DNA of 64,000 bases from Ceratopteris richardii (Eukaryota; Streptophyta; Polypodiopsida; Polypodiales; Pteridaceae), in the NCBI GenBank assembly GCA_020310875.1, contig CM035407.1:197850392-197914391 (forward strand), read 5' to 3'. Made by a program: the position numbers and the translations under genes. The first letter of the stretch is position 1. Each line of letters starts with the position of its first letter. Positions 21,669 to 31,300 of this stretch are shown piece by piece. The notes under the pieces are model-generated. The model made no database searches, was not told where the DNA came from, and saw only the letters and a list, made by a program, of their open reading frames with translations.

Positions 21669-21802
21669 GGTACTGGTTCTGGTATCTTCCTTGTTGAGGG
21701 TATGGTTGTGGGTACGTCTGCCTAACTGCTTGCTTATTGTAGGGGCAATCTTGCGCGGTGTGATTTGTGTACCTCCGTTCTATGGTGCAGTACTGGCTAC
21801 TA

Positions 21803-21830
21803 GGATAGAAAGATAGATAGATAGATAGGT

Positions 21831-21874
<44 letters not shown>
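21803..21874. repeat. GATA tetranucleotide microsatellite inside A gag
   Basis: About 18 GATA units with a few variants (GATAGAAA, GATAGGTA). Element C has only VNP at this place (MAQPQ-VNP-SSQYC), so the repeat was gained within the coding sequence of A and shifts the frame. Confidence 0.95.
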
Positions 21875-23301
21875 TTGGGGTTGAGCCATAATGGGACATA
21901 CATTCGCCATGTGGTCACCACCGCAAGTATAGCATCTCTTTACTGGGGCAAATCTTGGAATTTGTTTGCTAGAGACACCTAGTTTTTTAGCTACCTTTTC
22001 TGCGAGTTCCTCAATAGATGTAGATTGTGTGGAAGAAAAGCTAGAGGCGCTATCTGAATCTTTATAGATTTTGGAAAGCTCTAACTCTTCCCCTAGGTTA
22101 TCCTCAATGTCAATGCACATGCGTACACACTCTTCTATGGTCCTAGGGTCCTTCAAGTACACATAGGATCGCAACTTTGTACTTAGCAATCCATCCAAGA
22201 ATAAGGCCACTTGTTTGGCTGGTGTGGGCAACTCAGGAACAGGGCATCTCTCAAGATATTGCCTAAACCTTCTTCCTGCAAGTCTCATGATCTCCTGAGG
22301 AGTCTGCTTGAAGCTATGTATCAATGAGGAAGTATTATGCCTTATGCCACTTTTAGAGAATTCAGTGATGAAGGCCTCTAAGAGTTGGTCTATGCTCCTG
22401 AACTGTCTCTCATTCAATGGTTGAAACCACGTAAGGGTTGTGATCCTAAGGGTTAGACCAAAGGCATTATATTGTGTGAATAGGTCCTCAACTTGTTTAG
22501 CTCTCAAGACTTGCCTAAACTCAACCACATGATCATATGGGTCTCCTGTGCCATCGAAGTAGTTCTTCATGGACTTGACCAGCTGGGTTGGTCTCAAAGT
22601 CCTCGTGTGCTCTCTAGGCCTTGGTAGAGGGAATTCATCCGCATTTCTTTGGTTCCTTGGGACTTTAAGTCCCTCAGGTTCCACTCTATTTGTTTCCGTT
22701 CTCGTTCTTTCTCTTCCCGCTGGGTTGGCAAAGCTTACCTCAGGTCTATCTCTATGTCTGTCTCTTTGAGCTCCATGAGCTTGGGATGTTCCAGCTCCTG
22801 GGTGACCAAAGGACACATTCGATCTTGGTTGGGGGAAAATAAATTCACCTTTCCAAGTGTAAGCATGCCTATCATTTTCTGTAACCACAAAGATCCTCTC
22901 TGAAGCATGATCTAAGTAGGTCACTCTGCCTGGGCTATCAGGATCTTTGAACTCATGTATCATGATTGTTCCTACCTCATTCAGCTGATCAGATCTATAC
23001 CTCCAAAAGGCTTCATCAGTCTCTCGATTCAGGAGTAGATCTATGCTCTTATTGTCCTGTGGAACCCACTCGGGATGGAGGATTCTAGTAAGAACAGATT
23101 TTCCTCGAGGGGTCCTAGGCTCTCCTCCTATGTTCCCTTGCTCTAGGTCACCTATGTCCACCTCAGGGATCACATTCCCGAATTCATCGGTCCTGTCTGG
23201 GTGACTAGTGACTACATATATAGTTCCTTCTTTGTCCAAATATGCTCCGTTTTCAAACTTGACTGTTGGGTGTTCCAGTCCAATGGATTGGTCAGGGTTT
23301 T

Positions 23302-23884
23302 TGGTGTAGCTCAGCGATGAGTAGCACCTCCTTTAATGTCAATCCGGGGAGACGTGAGGATGGTATGAAGACCACGAGCAAGTGGAAGCACAAGTGCGTG
23401 AGTGAGAAGCACACAAGCATGCACACACATACACGCACACGCGCACACACGGCAAGAACAAAGAGAGTAAGACAATGGAATCACTTCTATTGCAACAAAG
23501 TTCTCATACAAGCTCAAACTACAAGAAGCTAACCCAAAAATGAGCTCTCTAGCTCTATTTATAGTTTTTGACTAGCTTTTGGCCTTGTCCAGACCTAGTG
23601 TCCGGCCTAGTTAAAAATTAGGTTCCAGGGCTTATTTGAGGGCTCAAACGAGATCTAAAAATTATGAAAATTGGCAGGCAACTACTTCTAAGGCTCCCCA
23701 AGCTCGAGGACTCCTCGGCTTGTACAAAATGGAGCTACAAAAAGGTGAAATGATATTTACAAGGGTTTTTTGTGATGAGACTCACTTAAAAATGATGTAA
23801 GGGTTTTGAAAAAAAATGAAGGGTTGCCTTAGTGCTAGATCTGCATGTGTGTCCGTACTTGCTTCTTCCCGTATACTGTCAACA
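23302..23884 (-). repeat. 3' LTR of element C
   Basis: Runs TGTTGACAG ... GCTACACCA in element orientation. TATA-like CTATAAATAG lies at 23555..23564. The boundary including TGG at 23302..23304 is chosen because it gives matching GTTTT flanks. Confidence 0.93.
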
Positions 23885-23920
23885 CTCTCCCCCCCCTAGG
23901 GTCTGTCGCCTCTGACAGAC
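23885..23920 (-). promoter_or_regulatory. Polypurine tract and perfect 7-bp inverted repeat, element C
   Basis: The tract AGGGGGGGAGAG directly precedes LTR start TGTTG in element orientation. Upstream, GTCTGTC-AGAGGC-GACAGAC (23901..23920) is a perfect 7-bp stem with a 6-nt loop. The ORF2 stop codon overlaps the tract. Confidence 0.85.
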
Positions 23921-26900
23921 CTCTGTTCCACAGTTTGATCAATGTACTTCTGCAGGAGGTCGGTTGCCAATTCTTGTTCTTTGATTCTTAAACCTCTGAT
24001 CAGGTCTCGTTGCAAAGCCTCCCAATCAACTGTACCAGGCATGTCAGGTTGTGGCATCGTGTAAAGCTCGGAATGCATTGTTTGCTCGCATGCGAAGAGA
24101 TGGAGTAAATGAGTAGGCCGTGGCGCGAATACCTCTGAATGTGCTTCCCAAAACCCCGTGGTGAACATATCGTCGAATGTTTGCTTGTAGCAGGCAGGGA
24201 GATATCTTATGCGTGCATGCCATGCGTAAGCCACTCGTATGCTCGGGGTTGTGCTCATATCATATAGCAGGTCGTAGTTACCATTAATAAACCCGGGAAT
24301 AGGAGGTTGAATACGGCATACATTGCGAAAAGTTTTGAGTACGACCTGCATCATATCGAAGATCTTGAGCATCATCTGGGCAGCAACATCTGGCATGGGG
24401 TGGAGACGTGGTATCCAATGTCTGATGGTTGCAATCATGTATGACACTGTGGGAGTACCAGTTGGGGGGGCGATGGCGGGGTAATTGAGCCATTCTTTAC
24501 AGTTCGCGTTATTCTGAACCTTGATTGCAAAAGCTTTCCATGATCTTCGTCTTTGCACTGGCCCAAAACACGGATTGTACTTCAAATGCATGGGGGCGTG
24601 ATCCCATGTTCGAAGCATTTCTGGGTAAGTTTTGAGTAACTTCTGCCTCCAAGTTGGTTGGAATATGGCCCCTTTTCGTGCCGCTTCTGGTATATCTTCT
24701 GGTTCGAACTGTGTGGCAAATGTTGGGTACTTGTTGGTGACTCTTTTGATTTCTGCGTTGTAGTCGGCCAACAATACAAAATAGGGCTTGTATTGTAATT
24801 CTGAGCTAGTGATAAGGCGTCTAGAGGCCATGTGCCTGAAGTACTCTGAGTGAAGGATGGTGTCCTCAATGGCCTTCATTGCCAGCATCTGAGTGGATAT
24901 CCGTTCCTGATGAGTTTTCCCCATTTCCTCTACCTGTTTCATCCATGCTGATGGGGGTTCCTCATAGGTATCTTGACCTTCTTCTGTGACGCGTCCTCCT
25001 GGGAATGGTTGAGGCTCGTAGGTGTCGTCGAATGCTTCCTCCACTGGAATAATAACTGCTTCTTCTTCTAACGGCTGCTCTGGTGGGGAAGGAGGTCGCT
25101 CATACTGCATCAACTTCAATTTTAATTCTGCAATCTGTTGCCGTAACTCCAGTACGTCATTGGTCGTTGAATGTTCAGGTTCAGGTGAAGTAGCAGCGTC
25201 GGTCATCTCTTTAGGTTCCCGTTGGTGTGGTGTAGACTCTTTGGGTCTCTGTAGGTCCTTCAGCTGGTCGGCAAGTTAATCATGTGCTTCTAAAAGATTG
25301 GCATAAGTTTCCAAGATCTGTTGTATGCTTTCTGAGGGAATAGCTTGAAATTTAGCCGGGTCTATGGGTGCTCCCGGGGTGTTCTCCATGGCAGCCTCGA
25401 GGTTCTCTTGGTTTTGTTGTTGAAGCCGTCTGTTCTCTTCTTGAGCTGCCGCCAGATGTCGTCGTAGCAAGGCCATGTTTCGTTGAAGCCTTGCATTGCG
25501 GCCCATTTGATCTCGCAGCTGTTCCTCTATGGCTTTGCTCTCTTCCATATGCCTCGCTTCGAGTTGCGCATTTGCATGTTCGAGGGCGGATATTTTGCTT
25601 TGTGACTCCGTATGACTGGACTCCAAAGCATTGACACGCTCTTGGAGTGTTGCTGAGAGGGTGCAAAGCTCTTTGTTATTTTCTTCCAATAATGTATATT
25701 CCTGCTTAAGCTGAGTGGCAGCTTCGAGCATGGTGTCGAGTGCAAGACTAAATGAGGTGGATGCAGGGGTAAGGATGGAAGATGCAGGGGGTTGGGAAGT
25801 GGGAATGGGAAAAGTGGATGTTGTGCCTACAGTGCTTGGGAATGGCGACGTGAGTGAAATGATATGTGGTAATGTTGGGATAACAGTGGTGGTGGGTGAT
25901 CCTGTGGATGGTGAGATGTCCATGGGATCGGACGTGAGAGTGTGTGATTCGTGCACTGTGAATACAGGAATGGTGGGTGGTGTGATAGTGGTGGCAGTGA
26001 ATGTGGGGGAGTGCGTTTGGGAAAGGGACTTTTTATTATAAGTATCCACCTGTTGGAGTATATTTACAAGGTTTGACCAGAATGAGGGTTGTGTGACTTG
26101 GGTTGAGTGTGAGTCAGTTGCTAGGGGAGTGGCGGATAGGGTTTGGGTGTGAGTGAATGGAAAAGGATGGGATGAGGTCTGGCTATTGGCAAGTGGTTGT
26201 CCAAGGGCGGGGAGATAGGAAGGGTGACCTATTATGGTTTGATCGGTGGCCGGATGACCGGTGTGAGGTTCCAAAATTTGGGTGGAAGTGTGGGACGTGG
26301 GTAAAGGGAAGGATGTAAAAACGGAGGTGTGTACAATGGTTTCGTGATGGGTGGATGTCGGTTGTTCAGGAGGAATAGTGGAGAGGGGTTCTGAAAGGTG
26401 GAGGGAAGGTGGCTGTGGAGATGGTACGTGTGTAATTACCTCATGTTCGTCGGTGGGACTCGGGCTCGTCATGTGAACATCTTCTGAAATTATAGTAGGC
26501 AAGGCGGTAGAGGTTTCCATTTGAATCATTTTCCCGCGTCGTGGTCGTGTATCAATCCTTCGTTGATCGTAGACAGGGTTTTCCTGATATACCATTGTCC
26601 TCAATGCCTCCCCGATCCCACATGTCTCTGCCAATAAATTCAATGATTCCACAAAGTTGGAGTCAACATTCTCGGCTTGAAGCATCTGGTTCACTAGAGC
26701 TCTATTCGCCGCTTCTGTCATCTTATGTCTTCTCTGTACCTGCTTGATTGTCTTGTACAGCCGTCTGAGTTGTGCTGTGTAGGCAGGGGCCTCCTCTTCA
26801 CTGTCTTCCGGGTCATTTCTGTGTGCGCCTTCCTGCACTTGTGTGTTTTGGTCATGAGGATGTTGTGCCACTCCTTCCCCATGTACTCTGCTCGTCTCGC

Positions 26901-28158
26901 CCCGTGGCTGTTCTCTTTGGGCAGATGCACCCGGACCCACATTGTCAAGGGAATCTTCACTGTCGGATAGGGGGACCGTCTGCAGAAATCTTTCAAAATC
27001 GAAATTTGGATCTTCTGTGAAGGTGGCCATAGATGCAAACTCTGCATCGGTAGGTAGTGGAGGGGCGGATGGAACGGGTTGTACCACCTCTCTTGGTTGA
27101 GACTCTTGGAGATGGATCGTGAAAGATGCCACTTGGGTTTCTTCTCTAGTGGAGACTTCGGCGATGGCTTCTGGAGGGATCAGGACCTGTGAAAGGGATC
27201 CACGCATTCTTTTTGCCGGTTGATTCCCTGACTTTCGCCCTTTGAACAGCTCCAGGTGTGCATACTTTAGGGCTCGAGCAACTTGCACATCATATGCCAG
27301 ACATCTGTAGATGATTCTTGTCAGCGCACAACAACCATGTAAAGTGGGCTTCCTCGCCCCCCGCTTGCCAGCCTCATATACCTGATCTAAGATCCATACC
27401 GGCATCTTAATGGGCAAGCTTCCGGTCTCTGCTAAATACAACCCGTACCATATCTTCTTGTGAGGCTGAGTGAAACGGTCCTGAGCGGGAAATGCGAAGT
27501 GCTGGAGGCACATCCGCAGAGGTATGGCGATGTTGGGGGTGAGGGCGCACATTTCTTTTAGTTTCTTGATTCTATTGCTTTTCATAGACTCTGGTATCAA
27601 AGGGTCGCGGTCAGAAGGTACATGCGTGCCATACATCTGAAGGGCTTCCCTGATTAACGTTACATTTAATTCAAACTTCCTCATCTCCTCCAGATTGGAT
27701 AAGGAGGGCACCCAGAATGTGCCTGAGTGATCTTTATCCCCGGTAGGTTTCATCGTAGCAATCAAGTAGTAGCACCTGAGGAAGTCGGGTTTAGGTAGAG
27801 CTGCACTGAAGTAAGCTTGTAGTCCTGCCTTTTGCCAGATATCTTGAAGTGGAGCTGCATTCTGTAAGGTCTCAAATTCTCTTGAAAAGAACTGGAAGGT
27901 CCACCAAACCCCTCCACACTCCATCTTGGACTCCCAGATGTGATCTGCGTCCCCCAAATCCCCTGGCATTTCATTGAACCAATGGGAGTGCCCCTTTACT
28001 CTTTCGGTTAGTCCACTGGGTGGATCTGGAATAGGAATCCTTCGCACATTCAAGAATTCTTCAGGCCAAGCTGTTGGTGGAGCTTCTACTGGCATGGCAT
28101 CCCAATTGATAGGAGCACCAGATCCTGCCTGAGAGCTTGTGCCTGCCGCGGTAGCCAT
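23896..28158 (-). CDS. ORF2 of element C: about 1,420 codons, conserved protein of unknown function, one internal TAA
   Basis: The start is ATG 28158 (MATAAGTSSQAG). The frame continues to 25276..25278 (TAA) and then in the same frame to 23896, so the two long ORFs (960 and 436 codons plus a joining segment) form one interrupted gene; E shows the same parts nearly contiguous. Domains: conserved N-terminal domain, residues about 15 to 320 (SHWF, LPKPDFLRC, QHFAFPAQ, GCCALT); Ser/Thr/Pro-rich middle, about 540 to 790; coiled coil, about 800 to 930 (LEENNKEL, LQERVNALESS, LQQQNQENL); C-terminal domain after the TAA with QPTWRQKLL, NPCFGPVQRRR, EWLNYP and TFDDMFTTGFWE. No signal peptide or clear membrane span, so it is not an obvious envelope protein. 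The N-terminal domain faintly recalls the putative plant transposon protein domain of Athila-type elements; this is unproven. Confidence 0.85.
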
Positions 28159-28171
28159 GAGAGTAGGTTGC

Positions 28172-28200
28172 TTATCTGCTGGAAGACGAAAGGCACATTA
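28172..28200 (-). promoter_or_regulatory. Candidate branch point and 3' splice acceptor before C ORF2
   Basis: In element orientation CACTAATGTGCCTTTCGTCT continues to TCCAG|CAG, ending about 20 bases before ATG 28158: branch-like ACTAAT, pyrimidine tract, CAG. The segment 28159..28388 between gag-pol and ORF2 is otherwise non-coding. Confidence 0.55.
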
Positions 28201-28388
28201 GTGTTGCATAGGAAACAAGATGTAATGGTGTTCCCTTCACAATACTAACATGACAATCCCGGAGGTCAGTGGTTAGTGGTGAAGTGTTTATGATAGGTGT
28301 GAGTGGTGATTAAAGGTCAGTGTCATCCTAGATGCATACTTTGGTTATGCAATGGGTTCGGAATGCTCCTGTGTTAGTGTGGACGGAT

Positions 28389-31300
28389 TTACAGAATAGG
28401 GTCAGGGGGTTTAGTACACAGTTTAATTCTCCACACTTTGATAGAGGAGTCGTAGCTCTTAGAGCTAAGGACAGGTGAAGATTTCGGTATGAGAGTGTGA
28501 TGTATTTGAGACCTTTTGGGTACCCATTTCCAGACATTCCTGGGGTTGATGGGAGTGGGGACAGTGAGAGGTGTAGGTATCTTGTCACTTTCTGAGTTGT
28601 TGGCCAAGAGTGCTTGTGAAAGCTGCTTCATCCTAGTGCCTGAAGGTGAAGTACTTCGGGCTTGTAAGCAAGCCTTGGGCACCCATATCTGTCTAGCATT
28701 AGGGGTGGCCTTCATTGACCGCTTAGGAACCCAAATAGAAATGGTATGCCTAGGGGTTATCCTAGGGGGCTTCTTAACTTCGTTCCTTGACGGTGAGGCT
28801 CGTTTCTTGTCTCCTTGAGCGTCTGCTATTAGAGTGGTGGGTTTCCCATCCTTGCGTATCCAGATTTGCTTCGCGCCCCGAGGTGCTCTATGTTGCACGG
28901 GTTGGCGCTCCTGCCTCTTGATCAGCGGCCTCTTCCGTGTAGAGTGATGTTCGGTCTGCTCGTTTAGAATCTTCTTTGGATCAGTTAGGAACTCCATCTT
29001 GGCTCTTGGACCTTCAGTAAGATTGACATTCCTCTGCACCATAGAAGTTTGGACAAGCACATCATTGTTATCTTCATGTGGATTCCTGGAGGGACCAGGA
29101 GTTGGTGCCTGTTCTATTGGTTTGAGTGCTTGATTTTCTAATTCAATCGTGAGACGGCTTTGGCCTACCCAAGCCTGAAGAAGTCCACTTCTTAGGTTCA
29201 GGTTGACTGCGTGATCATAGATCCAGTCTTGGCCTAAGATAAGAGGTTCGGTCAGATCCTCATCTTCACACACTAGCACTTTTACTGGCATGAGGACCTC
29301 TTGTATGTAGAGGGGAAGATCCACCTCTCCCATGCAAGGGGTTTCAACACCTCCTAATCCTATCAGATATGCTTCTATGGGTTTTACCTCCAATTGCAGT
29401 TGCTGGCAATAAGAAAGCCGAACTGCACTTGTGGCTGCTCCTGAATCAATTAAAGCCCTCACGCTTGTTGTACTGTCTCTTTGTCCTATTTCTAGGGTCA
29501 CAAAAGGTCGTCGGTCCACTATCTTATGGGTACGTTCACCTGAAGCCTCACACATGGCCATGTGATAGCCTGGAGACATTTGAGTGTCAGTCACAGGCTG
29601 GTCCCTCCCTTGTCTCCTCAGCTTCATTCGTCTGATACGCTCTAAGGCCTCTGCCTGCGCTTCTTCGCGAATTCGTTTTTCCTCCTCTTTACGTTGCTTA
29701 GCAGTATTGAGTCGGCTTAGCATTTCCTCCGTGAGGGGTTCCTGATACAGCTTGACTCTGCATCCGCTAATATAGTTTGGGAGGACATCCCCCTCTAAAG
29801 TGGCTAGTTGTACTGCTCCACTCGTGGAGATCCTATTAATGATCATAGGTCCGTAGCCCCTCTTTTCTAGCTTTCTTGCGTGTTGTTTCAATGTGTAGAC
29901 TAAAACTAGATCTCCTGCTTTCAAGCCCTTATCCTTCACATGGGCATCAAAGTATGCCTTTTGCCGTTTTTTTGCAGCATAGATGCCTGCTGCTGCTCGT
30001 AGCCTCGTCTCACCTAAACGCTCTAGATCAAAGATCCTAGAGGACAACTCATGTCCATTCCACTCATGCTCTTGTGCTACTCTTAAAGCTGGGATTAGGA
30101 AGTCTAATGGTAGCACCGCATTTTGTCCGAAGACCATCTGAAAGGGGGTGGCATTGAGTACCGTTTTGTAAGCAACTCGGTATGCCCAAACAGCATGATG
30201 AAGTTGTTTGTCCCAGTCAGAGCGTTTATTGTTTACAAGTTTTGTCAATACGTTACATAGGATCTTATTCGTGCTCTCGGCTTGTCCGTTAGCTTGTGGG
30301 TGATAGGGTGCAGACTTTTTATGTGTCACCATGAATTCTTGAAGGAGATTTTCAATGACCTCATTCAAGAAGTGCGTACCTCTATCACTAACCAACTCTA
30401 TTGGTAACCCATATCTAGTGAACACATTTTCGAATAAGAACTTAGCCGTCGTTTGAGCATCATTCTTTGTCGTGGCCTTTACTTCCACCCACTTTGTAAG
30501 GTAATCTGTGGCTACAATAATGTATTCTGCATGGGAGTTTCTAGCTGGGGGGTTGATGGGACCTACAAAGTCTATACCCCACTTTGAAAATGCACGTCCT
30601 CCCATCATTGGCCTTAAGGGCATTTCATCTTTTCTTATCGGATATTGGGCACGTTGGCATGTGTCGCAACTCTTCACATAAGAGTGTGCATCCATATGAA
30701 GAGTGGGCCACCAAAGTCCCGAGAATAGAATGGTCTTAATTACTCTGTCCGGCCCAAAGTGTCCACCTGCAGCACCGCTGTGTGCCGTTTCTAAGACTTT
30801 CAAATAGTCTGATTCATGAACGCACAGTCTTAGGTAACCATCCTTGCCTCTTCGATATAGGTTGTCTCCTACTAAGGCATAGTCTTGAGCCTCTTGCTCC
30901 ATGCTCCGTTTTCTTGCAAGACTAGCCTGATTGGGCAATGTTCCCGATCTCATGAACTCAACCAATGGAGCACTCCAATCTGGGATTAATGACACGTGAT
31001 AAAGAGTGGCATGCTCCACTGGGGGTCTCTTCTGGCACACTGGACAATTGTGGATCCACTCTTGTATTTCTTTGTCCATGCTAGGCCAATACACCCCTAA
31101 ACGTTTTAGATTCTGCAATGTTCGTTGTTTAGGGTAGTGATTTCCTAGCAGTCCCTCATGGGCTTGTTGCAACCAACTAGCATGTTCATCATCCTCGACA
31201 CAACAAGCTAATACGCCCTCGGTATCTTGCTTGTACATACTTCCGGCTAATATTTGATACTTTAGCGATTTTACAATTTCCTCTTTGCTTGTTTTAACAT

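Larger units (their letters stand above)
21664..23301 (-). pseudogene. Middle part of gag, element A (between insertions B and C)
   Basis: The frame is open from the C junction (23301) to 21800. It contains the linker TPRGKSVLTRI, the capsid-like domain (FDGTGDPYDHVVEF, TWFQPLNERQF, RRFRQYLERCP), coiled-coil-prone EELAEKVAKKLG and the knuckle CYTCGGDHMANVC. After CPIMAQPQ, the frame runs into a GATA microsatellite (21803..21874) and is lost; the sequence SSQYCTIERRYTNHTAQDC resumes in another frame beyond it. It then joins 8600 across element B. Confidence 0.85.

Noticed and set aside
25276-25278. ORF2 as two separate genes in C
   Set aside because: Both parts share one frame separated by a single TAA, and E shows the coiled coil passing into the C-terminal domain.
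23896-28158. ORF2 as an envelope glycoprotein
   Set aside because: No signal peptide, no convincing transmembrane segment and no cysteine-rich ectodomain; only its position is env-like.
29600-29900. Chromodomain after integrase
   Set aside because: The region is a GPY/F-like module and charged linker leading to PR2; no aromatic-cage chromodomain pattern is seen.
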